From contig CAWAAT010000008.1 of assembly GCA_963780175.1 (NCBI GenBank), forward strand, positions 1 through 64,000: a stretch of DNA of 64,000 nt, given 5' to 3'. Below are positions 46,575 through 55,318 of the stretch, one piece after another. The translations under genes were made by a program, and so were the position numbers. The notes under the pieces were generated by a model, which searched no databases, was not told where the DNA came from, and saw only the letters and a program-made list of their open reading frames with translations. The stretch's first letter is position 1, and each line of letters begins with the position of its first letter. The DNA comes from Brooklawnia sp963780175 (GTDB lineage: Bacteria; Actinomycetota; Actinomycetes; Propionibacteriales; Propionibacteriaceae).

Positions 46575-47153
46575 GTGTTCGGGCAGGTCGTCGTGGGCGG
46601 TTCGCAGGGGCAGCCCGGGCTGGACGCGGACGCGTTCGCGGGTCTGCTGCCCGGCTCGCGGGCGTCCCTGTTCGGTGCCGACGACCTGGGTGAACTGGTC
46701 GTGCTGCAACGCTGCTGCTGGGTGCCGCAGGCCCTGATCAACCAGACCCTCGACGTGCCCGCCCTCACCGAGAGCCACGACGAGGTGCTGGCCTGGACGC
46801 GCACCTGGACCACGATCGTCGTCCGGACCGCCGACGGCCGCTTGGTGGCGGCTGGGCGTGGCCGCCTCGAGAACCAGACCGACCAGGGCGCCGACTGGCA
46901 GCTGGGACGCCTGATGGTCGCCCCCGATCTGGCCGGACGCGGCATCGGCAGCGTCTTCATCGGGGTGCTCGAGGCACTGGCCCCGGCCCAGGTGAACCGG
47001 TACGTGCTGTTCACCGGCGGACGCAGCACCGCCAACATCGCGTTCTACCAGCGCGCCGGGTACCGGCTGGCCCCGCCACCGGAACCGTTCCCGCCCGGGC
47101 ACATCGCCGGTGCGGTCATGCTGACCAAACCCCGCTTCAGTCCGGACGCGTGA
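46575..47153 (+). CDS. GNAT-family N-acetyltransferase
   Basis: The 192-residue product starts at the GTG at 46575. It shows the GNAT core WQLGRLMVAPDLAGRGIGSVFIGVLE with the acetyl-CoA-binding R-G-x-G, then STANIAFYQRAGYR. The substrate is unknown. It lies 7 bases after ndh and its 3' end overlaps the convergent ATPase gene by 17 bases. Confidence 0.85.
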   Translation: MFGQVVVGGSQGQPGLDADAFAGLLPGSRASLFGADDLGELVVLQRCCWVPQALINQTLDVPALTESHDEVLAWTRTWTTIVVRTADGRLVAAGRGRLENQTDQGADWQLGRLMVAPDLAGRGIGSVFIGVLEALAPAQVNRYVLFTGGRSTANIAFYQRAGYRLAPPPEPFPPGHIAGAVMLTKPRFSPDA

Positions 47154-47925
47154 GCCGGCGCAGGTAAGCCTGCGGGTCGGCCAGGAAGAACCTCTCCCCG
47201 ATCACCAGGTCAAGGTCGGCCCAGTCACGCTCGGCGAACCCGTCGGCGTCCAGTTGCAGGATTCTCGCCCCGGGCAGGGCGGCCAACACGGGGGAGTGTG
47301 TCGCAATGAGAAGCTGCACGCCCTCGGCGGCCCCGAGTTCGGCCAGCGTCGCCAGCACCCGCAGGCTTGAACTGAACGACAGCGCAGACTCGACCTCGTC
47401 GAACACGTACAGTCCCGGACGCGGACCCTGCGTCCCGAAGCACCGGGTCTCGATCAGGTCGAGGAAGGCCTCTCCGTGACTTCGCTCATGCAGACGCGGG
47501 CCCACGCCGACACCCTCGAGATAGCTGAACAGGCCGTGCATGGTCTCGGCTCGAATGAAGTAGCCGCCCCGTGAGGCGGTCGCGCCCTTGGTGAGTTGCA
47601 GGTGCTGGGCCAGGGGTGATTCGGTGCGCCGGGTGGTGTGCATCGCCCCTGTCGAGCCGCCCTCGGGGTTGAGGCCGTACGCCTCGGCGATCGCCTCGAC
47701 GATGGTGGACTTGCCGGAGCCGTTGTCGCCGACCAGCACGGTGGCCGGGCCGAGGTCGAGGCCCTGGGTCAGCAGTTGGCGCACGGCCGGGATGATGAAA
47801 GGCCAATCGGAGTTGTCGCGCGGCTCGTCATTAGCCTCGACACGCCTGACCGGACGCGTCAGCTCACGGGCCAGTCTGCTTCGTGGCGCCGGCCTACTTC
47901 GGGACGCCGGCCTGCTTGGAGACAT
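47137..47925 (-). CDS. AAA-family ATPase (RecF/SMC-like, stand-alone)
   Basis: The 262-residue protein has Walker A VLVGDNGSGKST, a middle RAETMHGLFSYLEG, Walker B LYVFDEVESALSF and the H-loop LLIATHSPVLAALPGA. The SMC-like coiled coil is missing. Proteins of this compact type are common in actinobacteria and of unknown role. No nuclease partner of the kind seen in defence systems is adjacent. Confidence 0.85.
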   Translation of the reverse strand: MSPSRPASRSRPAPRSRLARELTRPVRRVEANDEPRDNSDWPFIIPAVRQLLTQGLDLGPATVLVGDNGSGKSTIVEAIAEAYGLNPEGGSTGAMHTTRRTESPLAQHLQLTKGATASRGGYFIRAETMHGLFSYLEGVGVGPRLHERSHGEAFLDLIETRCFGTQGPRPGLYVFDEVESALSFSSSLRVLATLAELGAAEGVQLLIATHSPVLAALPGARILQLDADGFAERDWADLDLVIGERFFLADPQAYLRRLTRPD

Positions 47926-47961
47926 GTGCCCATCATGACCGAGGCGTCCGACAAGGCCAGC

Positions 47962-48339
47962 TCACCACAAGGTGGCGACCGAGCGGGTGACCAGCCATTT
48001 GCCGTTCGACTTGAGGAAATGCTGGCGCAGGTGCAGCCGCCACTTCTTTCGCTCACCGTAGAGGGTGGCGTCGCAGATCGTGCGGCTCTCGAGGGTGGCG
48101 CGGGAGCCGTCCACCTCGGCCTTGGTCTCAACCTCCTCGAAGGAGTGGTAGGCCATCTCGCCGCTGCTCAACCGGTCGAGCCACTGTCGCTTGGTGATGG
48201 TCTTGCCGTCGAGGTGGGTGCGGGTGTAGCCCTCGCTCATGAGCTCGCCCAGGGCCTCGTACTCACCATCGATCAGCGCCTTCAGCTGCGCCTTGAAGTT
48301 GGCGATCACCTGGGCCTCGGCCGACACGGGAGTGGTCAT
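47962..48339 (-). CDS. NTF2-like/SnoaL-like protein
   Basis: The ATG at 48339 is preferred because GGCAGGA lies just upstream; an in-frame ATG at 48354 is also possible. The 125-residue product has the DUF4440/NTF2-like pattern: an N-terminal helix with NFKAQLKALIDGEYEALGELM, then DGKTITKRQWLDRL and the C-terminal strand KWRLHLRQHFLKSNGKWLVTR. Such folds act as small-molecule isomerases or binding subunits. Its upstream region holds DnaA-box-like sites. Confidence 0.75.
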   Translation of the reverse strand: MTTPVSAEAQVIANFKAQLKALIDGEYEALGELMSEGYTRTHLDGKTITKRQWLDRLSSGEMAYHSFEEVETKAEVDGSRATLESRTICDATLYGERKKWRLHLRQHFLKSNGKWLVTRSVATLW

Positions 48340-48492
48340 CGTTCCTGCCTTCATCTGACGACACCGGGGATGCAGTGCGCCGTCGCACTAGCCCCACCAT
48401 ACGACCGCTGCGGCCGGGACGCGTCCCAGTTTGTGAGTCTGGTTAGGCACCTTCCGTCTCCCCGCTTCAGAACAGCGGTGTAACTACACGGT

Positions 48493-48531
48493 TGTGGTTT
48501 ATCCCCAGCGTGTGCACAGATCTGTGGACAA
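48493..48531. promoter_or_regulatory. Cluster of DnaA-box-like sites
   Basis: The 257-base gap upstream of the NTF2-like gene contains a perfect actinobacterial DnaA box in reverse, TGTGGACAA, at 48523-48531. TTATCCCCA, one mismatch from TTATCCACA, lies at 48499-48507, and weaker TGTGGTTTA at 48493-48501. dnaA and dnaN are not nearby, so replication origin function is unlikely; DnaA-responsive transcription or titration is possible. Confidence 0.45.
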
Positions 48532-48596
48532 CTGTGTTGAAACGGTGCAAAGGTAAGCTGAGCGCGGGTGACGAGCCGCCGCAGCGTCGTCCAACC

Positions 48597-50027
48597 TCAC
48601 AGCAACGGGTCGAAGGCATCCTCATCGAGCAGTTCGGGGGGCGCCGCAGGCAGCCGGACGATGAACTTCGCCCCCGCGCCAGGTTCATTGGACGCCTCCA
48701 CCGTGCCGCCGTGGGCGTTGATGGTGTGCGCCACGATCGACAGGCCCAAACCGGTGCCCGGAGTGTTGCGCGCCTTGTTCGATCGGTAGAAGCGGTCGAA
48801 GATCTTGGGCAGGTCCTCCTCGGCGATGCCGGGGCCCTCGTCCCAGATGCTCAGCTCGTCACCGGCCAGCCGGACGTGCACCGTGCTCGCAGGCGGGGCG
48901 AACTTGACGGCGTTGTCGAGCAGGTTGGTCACCGCCCGCTCCAGGGTGTCGGGTTCACCCACGATGAACAGCGGCTCCAGCGAGACGTCGAACTCGAGAT
49001 TCGGCCCGCGCCGCTTGGCCCGCTCGACCGCCGATGCCACCACGTCGGCCAGATCAAGGGGTTCGGGGCTCGGTGACACCTCGTCGTCGCGACTCAGCTG
49101 CACGAGATCGCCGACCAGGGACGCGAACTCGCCCAGTTGGGCGGCCACGTCCGCCAGGATCTCGGCTCTCGCCCCCTCTGGCAGCATGCCCGCCTTCTCG
49201 TCGGCCACCAGCAGTTCCACATTGGTGCGCATCGACGTCAAGGGGGTACGCAGCTCGTGGCCGGCGTCCGCGATCAGACGTTTCTGGCGGTCGCGCGAAC
49301 TGGCCAGGGTGTGGATCATCGTGTCGAAGCTGCGCGACAACTCGCCGAGCTCGTCGTCGGTATACGACCCGATCGGGGCGAGCTCGTTGGTCTCCGAGAC
49401 CCGGGTGACGGCCGCCGACAGCTCCTTCAGCGGACGCATCAGCTGGCGTCCGGAGTAGAAGCCCATCCAGCCGGCCAGCACGATGAAAACCATGCCGGTC
49501 AGGGTGATGCGGGTGCCGATGGTGTTCAGCGTCGCGATCACCCCACCCAGCGGCCGCGCCAGCACGATCGCGTAGCGTCCCGATTCTGTGGTCAACGGCA
49601 CCGCCACCACGCGGTAGGGCGAGCCGTCGTTGCCGGTCGTCGCCCGGGTGGACGCGCCCTGCTGGGTGCGGGCGATGGCAATCTCATCGACTCCCGGGTT
49701 GAGGCTCGCGCGCATGCCCGTCACCCGCCAGACCATTCCGTCGGCCCGCACCAGCATCAGGCTGACGTTGGCCGACTGCAGGGCGGACGCGTTCAGCCCG
49801 CCCAGCCCCTCGACGTCGTTGCTGATCGGGCCCGCCGCATAGCTGGCGACCTCGACGAGTTCTTGATCGAGCTGGTCGAACATCGACTGGCGCACCGTCA
49901 GATAGGTGGCAATGCCGATGAACGCAACCGCCAGGGCGACCCCCAACGCCGTGATGCGCGCGAGACGTCCCTGCAACGACATTCCGCGCTCCGTGCGTCG
50001 CCGCAACAGCTCGCGAACCCCGATCAC
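48597..50027 (-). CDS. Membrane sensor histidine kinase (MprB-like)
   Basis: The 476-residue kinase has a first membrane helix at about 25-47, an extracytoplasmic sensor to about 170 and a second helix around ITLTGMVFIVLAGWMGFY. A HAMP segment and the H-box DAGHELRTPLTSMRTNVELL follow. The ATPase has NLLDNAVKFAPP, WDEGPGIAEEDL and GTGLGLSIV. It starts at the GTG at 50027, overlapping the response-regulator stop by four bases. MprB-type kinases respond to envelope stress, which would suit a strain with a large surface polymer; a direct link is not shown. Confidence 0.92.
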   Translation of the reverse strand: MIGVRELLRRRTERGMSLQGRLARITALGVALAVAFIGIATYLTVRQSMFDQLDQELVEVASYAAGPISNDVEGLGGLNASALQSANVSLMLVRADGMVWRVTGMRASLNPGVDEIAIARTQQGASTRATTGNDGSPYRVVAVPLTTESGRYAIVLARPLGGVIATLNTIGTRITLTGMVFIVLAGWMGFYSGRQLMRPLKELSAAVTRVSETNELAPIGSYTDDELGELSRSFDTMIHTLASSRDRQKRLIADAGHELRTPLTSMRTNVELLVADEKAGMLPEGARAEILADVAAQLGEFASLVGDLVQLSRDDEVSPSPEPLDLADVVASAVERAKRRGPNLEFDVSLEPLFIVGEPDTLERAVTNLLDNAVKFAPPASTVHVRLAGDELSIWDEGPGIAEEDLPKIFDRFYRSNKARNTPGTGLGLSIVAHTINAHGGTVEASNEPGAGAKFIVRLPAAPPELLDEDAFDPLL

Positions 50028-50713
50028 GGGGCAGTTTCACGCAGGACGTAGCCGACGTTGCGGATCGTGTGGATCAGCCTCGGCTCGCCCTCCTGCTCGG
50101 TCTTGCGGCGCAGGTAGCCGATGTAGACGTCCAGCGAGTTCGCGGTCGTGGTGAAGTCGAAGCCCCACACCTCGTTGAGCAGCCAACTGCGCTCCAGCAC
50201 GTGCCTCGGGTGCTCCATGAACGTCTGCAGCAGCGCGAACTCGGTGCGGGTCAGACTGATGCGGCGTCCCTTGCGGCTGACCTCGCGGGTCGACAGGTCC
50301 ATCGTCAGGTCGTCGAACACCAAGGTCTCGGCCGTGGCGTCCTGCTCGGGACGGGAGCGCCGGGTCAACGCCCGGATGCGGGCGGTCAGTTCCTCCAGCG
50401 AGAACGGCTTGACCATGTAGTCGTCGGCGCCGGCGTCCAGACCGTCGACCCGGTCGCCCACGGCGTCCCGGGCGGTCAGGATGAGGATCGGCACGTCGTT
50501 GCCCGACTGGCGCAACATCCGGGTGGTCTCCAGCCCGTCAAGGCGCGGCATCATCACGTCCATCACCACGGCGTCGGGACGCAGGGACGACAACTTGGCC
50601 AGCGCCTCGAGCCCATCCGCTGCGGTCGAGACCTCGTAGCCGCTGCCGTACTGCAGTGACCGGGCCAGCGAATCGCGGACCGCCTGGTCGTCGTCAACCA
50701 CGAGGATGTGCAT
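50024..50713 (-). CDS. OmpR/PhoB-family response regulator (MprA-like)
   Basis: The 229-residue regulator has the receiver acidic pair DDD at 7-9, phospho-acceptor Asp52 in VVMDVMMP, LTA and KPF switch residues, and a C-terminal winged helix with LTRTEFALLQTFMEHP and the recognition region SLDVYIGYLRRK. It is encoded first in the pair with the kinase at 48597-50027. Targets cannot be predicted here. Confidence 0.94.
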   Translation of the reverse strand: MHILVVDDDQAVRDSLARSLQYGSGYEVSTAADGLEALAKLSSLRPDAVVMDVMMPRLDGLETTRMLRQSGNDVPILILTARDAVGDRVDGLDAGADDYMVKPFSLEELTARIRALTRRSRPEQDATAETLVFDDLTMDLSTREVSRKGRRISLTRTEFALLQTFMEHPRHVLERSWLLNEVWGFDFTTTANSLDVYIGYLRRKTEQEGEPRLIHTIRNVGYVLRETAP

Positions 50714-50752
50714 GCCCCTAGCCTGCCATATCCGCTCCGACGAGGGTTCGCC

Positions 50753-51472
50753 TCAGTCCTGCGGTTCGAAGCGGACGCTGAGCTGCCCGTCGTCGTTGCT
50801 GACCCAGGTGACCCGCCCCGCCCCGACGACCTTGGTGCGTCCGGACGCGACATCGATCACCAGGGCGGTGTCCTCGTCGATGGCTGCCACGGAGCGCATC
50901 GGGCCGACCTGCAGGACGGCCAGGGCGCGTCCGACCAGGTACTGGGCGTCGGCGTGCGTCTCGATGCTGGGGCCAATGAGAGCCAGCCCCTCGCGGATGT
51001 CGAGTTCGGTGCTGCCCTCGCCGGCGATCTCGGGGGCGATGCGACGTCCGGCGTGCTGCCAGCCACCGGCGATGGCATGTCGGCTGACGATCATCGCCCC
51101 CGCCGACCAGCCGAGGTACGGCACGCCGCGGCGAACCAGCGTCGAGATCATCTCGCGCCAACCCGTCAGCGCCTCAAGGTATCCCGGTGTCCAGCCGCCG
51201 GCGACCACCAGCCCGGCCAACTGTTCCGGCTCGGCCGGCCACGCGATCGGGCCCTCGTCCTCGTCGGTCAGCCAGATGGGTTCAATCAGCGCCTCGGGGA
51301 ACACCGCGGTGATCGGGTCAGCATAGGTGTCCAGGAAGGGCGCGGCCTCGGCGTCGGAGCCGAGCAGGGCGATGGCGATCCGGTTGCCCCGCTCACGGGC
51401 GGCCGCCACGAACTCCTCCACCACGGGCGCGACGGCCTGCGAGGGACCGCCGCCAATCAGGAACAGGGTCAT
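50753..51472 (-). CDS. Peptidase S51/cyanophycinase-like protein
   Basis: The 239-residue protein begins LFLIGGGPSQAVAPVVEEF. It has VVAGGWTPGYLEAL, the nucleophile Ser in YLGWSAGAMIVS, and a later ETHADAQYLVGRAL with a candidate His. This matches the class I glutamine-amidotransferase-like fold of S51 peptidases (PepE, cyanophycinase). It may be an aspartyl dipeptidase or a relative without known substrate. No cyanophycin synthetase gene is nearby. Confidence 0.75.
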   Translation of the reverse strand: MTLFLIGGGPSQAVAPVVEEFVAAARERGNRIAIALLGSDAEAAPFLDTYADPITAVFPEALIEPIWLTDEDEGPIAWPAEPEQLAGLVVAGGWTPGYLEALTGWREMISTLVRRGVPYLGWSAGAMIVSRHAIAGGWQHAGRRIAPEIAGEGSTELDIREGLALIGPSIETHADAQYLVGRALAVLQVGPMRSVAAIDEDTALVIDVASGRTKVVGAGRVTWVSNDDGQLSVRFEPQD

Positions 51473-51576
51473 GGCCCAAGACTATCCGCGTCGGCCAGGG
51501 GGCAGGCCGGTTCGTCGCGCTCCCGGTTTGAGGCTCAGCCCAGTTATCCGCGTGAGGCTTGGTCTGTCCGGTACCG

Positions 51577-51672
51577 CCGGGAAATCGGGAATATGGCACG
51601 CCAGCTGGTTCATCCGGAGGGTTTGGTGCCGTAAAACACGATCTGACGTGCCGTATTCCCGTTCTTCGCCGG
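51577..51672. repeat. Long inverted repeat after the LMW phosphatase gene
   Basis: Core arms CGGGAATATGGCACG (51586-51600) and CGTGCCGTATTCCCG (51647-51661) pair over 15 bases with one mismatch. Interrupted pairing extends outward to CCGG at 51577-51580 and 51669-51672. The loop is about 46 bases. It fills most of the 203-base gap between two leftward genes, beginning 4 bases after the stop of the phosphatase. It could be a terminator, an RNA-stability element or a dispersed REP-like repeat. No T-run follows. Confidence 0.55.
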
Positions 51673-51675
51673 AAT

Positions 51676-52143
51676 CTACTGGGCCAGCAGGCGGGCGCGG
51701 GCGATGATGCCGGGCATGGCCGCCTCGATCGCGGCCAGGGTCGCCTCGAAATCACTCAGCGACCCGAACCACGGGTCGTCGATGCCGCTGCCGCGGGGGG
51801 CGCCGGGGTCGAAGTCGGTCACCAGGTGCAGCTTCGACGTGTCGGTGGCGAGGGGACGCAGCTGCGTCAGGTGTGACGGCTCGAAGGCCAGCACGATCGC
51901 GGATTGGGCGATCAGTTGGGGTGTGGCCTGCTTGGCCCGGTGCTCACCGGACGGGTACCCGTGCGCAGTCAGGACGTGGGCCGCCCGCGGGTCCATGGGG
52001 TTGCCCCGCTCCCAGTCGCTGACGCCTGCCGAGTCGACGCTCAGTTCGAGCCCGGCCCGCTCGGCCCAGGTGATGGCCACCCGCTCGCCCATCGGCGAGC
52101 GGCAGATGTTGCCCAGGCACACGAAGGTGATCAGTCCCGCCAT
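51676..52143 (-). CDS. Low-molecular-weight protein tyrosine phosphatase (housekeeping type)
   Basis: The 155-residue phosphatase has the classical P-loop ITFVCLGNICRSPMGE with C-x5-R, SAGVSDWERGNPMDPRA and the general acid in IDDPWFGS. It lacks the insertion seen in the locus-linked phosphatase at 44599 and is of the PtpA/YwlE type. It is the third such domain in the window and the only one outside the polysaccharide locus. Confidence 0.93.
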   Translation of the reverse strand: MAGLITFVCLGNICRSPMGERVAITWAERAGLELSVDSAGVSDWERGNPMDPRAAHVLTAHGYPSGEHRAKQATPQLIAQSAIVLAFEPSHLTQLRPLATDTSKLHLVTDFDPGAPRGSGIDDPWFGSLSDFEATLAAIEAAMPGIIARARLLAQ

Positions 52144-52216
52144 GGGGCCCAGCCTACCCAGCCCCCACGGCGCGCCCGGGACTGTCGTCCCCAGTCCGGG
52201 CCATTAGACTCCCTGC

Positions 52217-53215
52217 ATGCCGGACTTGCTTGGACGCAGCTTCCTGAAGGAACTCGACTTCACCCGCGACGAGTGGGCGCACCTGCTCGAACTCTCGGCC
52301 GACCTCAAGGCCGCCAAACGCGAGCGCCGCGAGCAACCCAGGCTGGTCGGACGCAACATCGCGCTGATCTTCGAGAAGTCCTCGACCCGCACCCGGTGCG
52401 CGTTCGAGGTGGCCGCCCACGATCAGGGTGCGCACTGCACCTACCTCGACCCGTCCGGTTCGCAGCTCGGCCACAAGGAGTCGGTGGCCGACACAGCCCG
52501 GGTGCTCGGACGGATGTACGACGGCATCGAGTACCGCGGTTTCGAGCAGCAGCGCGTGGAAGACCTGGCCGCGCACGCCGGCGTGCCGGTCTGGAACGGG
52601 CTGACCAACGAGTGGCACCCCACCCAGATGCTGGCCGACCAGCTGACGATCACCGAGCACCTCGGACGCCCACTCGACCAGGTCTCGATCGCCTATCTCG
52701 GGGACGCCCGCTACAACGTCGGCAACTCCATCCTGGTCAGCAGCGCGCTCATGGGCATGGACGTTCGGATCGTCGCGCCCGCCGAGTTCCAGAGCCCGGC
52801 CGAGGTCGCCGAGCAGGCCCGTCGACTGGCAGCCGACTCCGGCGCCCGCGTCACCATCACCGATGACGTCGACGCCGGGGTCGCCGGCGCCGACATCATC
52901 TACACCGACGTCTGGGTGTCGATGGGTGAGCCGAAGGATGTCTGGACCTCCCGGATCGCGGCCCTGCGCGACTACCAGGTGAACGCGAAGCTGTTGGCCC
53001 GCACCGGCAACCCACAGGTGCGGGTGATGCACTGTCTGCCGGCCTTCCACGACCTGGGCACTACGGTCGGACGCCAAGTCTTCGAGGCCACCGGCATGGA
53101 CGCCCTCGAGATCACCGACGACGTTTTCGAGGCCAACGCACAGGTGATCTTCGACGAGGCCGAGAACCGGATGCACACCATCAAGGCGGTGATGGTCGCC
53201 ACCCTCGGCGACTGA
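52217..53215 (+). CDS. argF: Ornithine carbamoyltransferase
   Basis: The 332-residue enzyme makes citrulline from ornithine and carbamoyl phosphate. The carbamoyl-phosphate site SSTRTRCAFE is followed by NEWHPTQMLAD, DARYNVGNS and the ornithine-site HCLPAFHD. Length and motifs fit both the anabolic enzyme and the catabolic ArcB; no arginine-pathway or deiminase genes flank it, so the direction is uncertain. All five Gly-Arg pairs use the otherwise minor GGA codon, and six GGACGC hexamers lie in the gene. Confidence 0.95.
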   Translation: MPDLLGRSFLKELDFTRDEWAHLLELSADLKAAKRERREQPRLVGRNIALIFEKSSTRTRCAFEVAAHDQGAHCTYLDPSGSQLGHKESVADTARVLGRMYDGIEYRGFEQQRVEDLAAHAGVPVWNGLTNEWHPTQMLADQLTITEHLGRPLDQVSIAYLGDARYNVGNSILVSSALMGMDVRIVAPAEFQSPAEVAEQARRLAADSGARVTITDDVDAGVAGADIIYTDVWVSMGEPKDVWTSRIAALRDYQVNAKLLARTGNPQVRVMHCLPAFHDLGTTVGRQVFEATGMDALEITDDVFEANAQVIFDEAENRMHTIKAVMVATLGD

Positions 53216-53235
53216 CCGGTGCCAAGATTGACGCC

Positions 53236-54390
53236 ATGCTCTACGCCACGCACGTCGAGGTAGATCTGGGCGCCATCGCACACAACGTGCGGCAGGTGCG
53301 CGCCCTCGCGCCCGGCGCCCAGGTGTTGGTGGCGGTGAAGGCCCAGGCCTACGGGCACGGTGCGATCGCGGTGGCCAGGCTGCTGGCCGACCAGAGTCTG
53401 GCGGACGCGTTCGGGGTGGCCACCACCCCCGAGGGCATCGAACTGCGGCAGGCCGGCATCGAACTGCCCATCCTCAAGTTCGCCCCCAGTTTTCCCGAGG
53501 AACTCGACGCGGCCATCGCAGCCGACATCGCGCTCACCGTGGTGGACGCCGACACCATCGACGCCGCAGCTCGAGCCGCCGGCAAGGCAGGACGCGCGTC
53601 CCACCCGGTGCACCTGGCCATCGACACCGGCATGCGGCGGATCGGCTGCGAGCCTGAGGACGCCGTCGAACTGGCGATGCGGGTCGCCGGCGATCCCGGG
53701 CTTGAGCTGGCCGGCATCTTCACCCACCTGCCGATCAGCGACAGCCCGGCCGGGGATGAGTACACCGCCGCCCAACTCGCCAGGTTCGCCGCCGTCGTCC
53801 AGCAGGTGCAGGACGCCCGCTCAGCCTCCCGACTGGCGCCCGTGTCGCTGGTGCATGCCGCCAACTCGGGCGCGCTGCTGGGCCACAACCTGGGCGGGGC
53901 CACCATGGTGCGTCCCGGGATCATGGCCTACGGCTACTACCCGGACGCGCACGCCACCCCGCGTCCGGTCGAGTTGCGTCAGGCCATCACCTGGAGGTCA
54001 CGAGTCAGCTTCGTCAAGGTCGTGCCCGCGGGACAGACCGTCGGTTACGGGCGGACGTGGACGGCCCCAGTCGACACGTGGATCGCGACCGTGCCGGTGG
54101 GTTACGCGGACGGCTACTCCAGGCTCAACTCGAACCGGGGACGCATGCTCGTCGGCGGACGCAGCCGCCCGGTTGCAGGTCGGGTGTGCATGGACCAGAC
54201 GATGCTCGACCTGGGACCGGTGGTGGCGGGCGCGTCCGCCCCCGCGGCGGTGGGGGATGAGGTCGTGATCCTCGGGGCGCAGGGTGAGGAGTTCATCGGC
54301 ACCGATGAGGTTGCCGACCTGATGGGCACGATCAACTACGAGGTGACCTGCCTGATCTCGGCGCGGGTCGAGCGGGTGTACCGGGACTGA
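53236..54390 (+). CDS. alr: Alanine racemase
   Basis: The 384-residue PLP enzyme makes D-alanine for peptidoglycan. The PLP Lys sits in VAVKAQAYGHGAIAV (KAQAYGHG where KADAYGHG is usual). Further blocks are HLAIDTGMRRIG, VRPGIMAYGYYP and the catalytic Tyr in PVGYADGYSR. It begins 20 bases after argF in the same direction. Twelve GGACGC/GCGTCC hexamers lie within the gene, including the 12-bp palindrome GGACGCGCGTCC at 53590. Confidence 0.95.
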   Translation: MLYATHVEVDLGAIAHNVRQVRALAPGAQVLVAVKAQAYGHGAIAVARLLADQSLADAFGVATTPEGIELRQAGIELPILKFAPSFPEELDAAIAADIALTVVDADTIDAAARAAGKAGRASHPVHLAIDTGMRRIGCEPEDAVELAMRVAGDPGLELAGIFTHLPISDSPAGDEYTAAQLARFAAVVQQVQDARSASRLAPVSLVHAANSGALLGHNLGGATMVRPGIMAYGYYPDAHATPRPVELRQAITWRSRVSFVKVVPAGQTVGYGRTWTAPVDTWIATVPVGYADGYSRLNSNRGRMLVGGRSRPVAGRVCMDQTMLDLGPVVAGASAPAAVGDEVVILGAQGEEFIGTDEVADLMGTINYEVTCLISARVERVYRD

Positions 54391-54415
54391 GCACTCGGGT
54401 CAGGGCCGTCGGTGG

Positions 54416-55114
54416 TCACTGGCCGTCGGCCGGACGAGGGACAGGGCGGCGGCTGATGAACTGCTCGCGCGAGTAGCGTCCGACGGCCACGGTGTTCCAG
54501 CTGTCGGTGACGGCCCCGATGCCACCGCCGATCACCGGGATGCGCTTGGCCAGGAAGCTGGCAGCCTGCTTGCCGCCGAGCGAGCTGAGCAGTGCCGTCG
54601 TCACCCGCTGGGCGATGGCCTGCTCGAGTTGGCGGTCGATGCCAGGGGCGGTCGCCATCACCAGCGGGCTGCCGGGCAGGTCGCCGCTGGCCACCAGGTC
54701 GTCGACGATCCGCTTGCCGAGCAAGGTCGTCAACACGGCGTGGCGGACGCGGGAGTCGTCCAGGTCGTAGCCCCTCAGGTGGGCGATCGCGGCCACCATC
54801 CGGCTCTGCAGCAGCGCGACACCGGCAAGGTTGGCGGGCCCCCCGACCAGCAGCGTGACGAACCCGCCCAGGTTGGTGACGAAACCCTGCGTCCCACACA
54901 GTGCCGCGTGGGTGTAGATGATCGAGTCGATGGCCTCCTCGGCCGACCCCTTGCGCTCCAGGTGGCGTCCCGCCGTCACGCGCGCCCCGGGCAGCTGGTC
55001 GGTGCCGTCAATCGCGAAATCGACAATGTAGCGCAGGACGCGTCCGGCCGTGCCTGGTGCGCTGAGCGGGGCTGCGGCGATGATCGACTTGCCGATGTCA
55101 TCGTTGTCGGGCAT
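54416..55114 (-). CDS. EcsC-family protein
   Basis: The ATG at 55114 gives a 232-residue product. Motifs typical of the EcsC family are GGFVTLLVGGPANLAGVALLQSRMVAAIAHLRGYDL and KRIPVIGGGIGAVTDSWNT. Hydrophobic stretches suggest membrane association. EcsC of Bacillus is encoded with an ABC transporter, but no transporter is nearby here, so the role is unknown. Confidence 0.78.
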   Translation of the reverse strand: MPDNDDIGKSIIAAAPLSAPGTAGRVLRYIVDFAIDGTDQLPGARVTAGRHLERKGSAEEAIDSIIYTHAALCGTQGFVTNLGGFVTLLVGGPANLAGVALLQSRMVAAIAHLRGYDLDDSRVRHAVLTTLLGKRIVDDLVASGDLPGSPLVMATAPGIDRQLEQAIAQRVTTALLSSLGGKQAASFLAKRIPVIGGGIGAVTDSWNTVAVGRYSREQFISRRPVPRPADGQ

Positions 55115-55318
55115 GCGGGCTCCTGGAGTGAGGCGATGAGTCCACGCTAGTGCGACAATGCGCCGAACAACGACGATCACGGCCCGGATTTCGCCCTGAG
55201 GTGGACGGTGGGAGAGTCGGCACGATCATGGACGCAACGGCCCGCAATGCGGAATGGTCCCCAAGAACCCCGCCCAGCCGCGACGATGGGGACGACACAG
55301 TGTGAGGAAGGAATCCCC

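Noticed and set aside
47137..47925. OLD-type defence ATPase
   Set aside because: The ATPase is compact and lacks a TOPRIM domain or neighbouring nuclease or helicase gene.
48355..48596. Replication origin
   Set aside because: DnaA-like boxes are few (one perfect, one near) and no dnaA, dnaN, rpmH or AT-rich unwinding region is adjacent.
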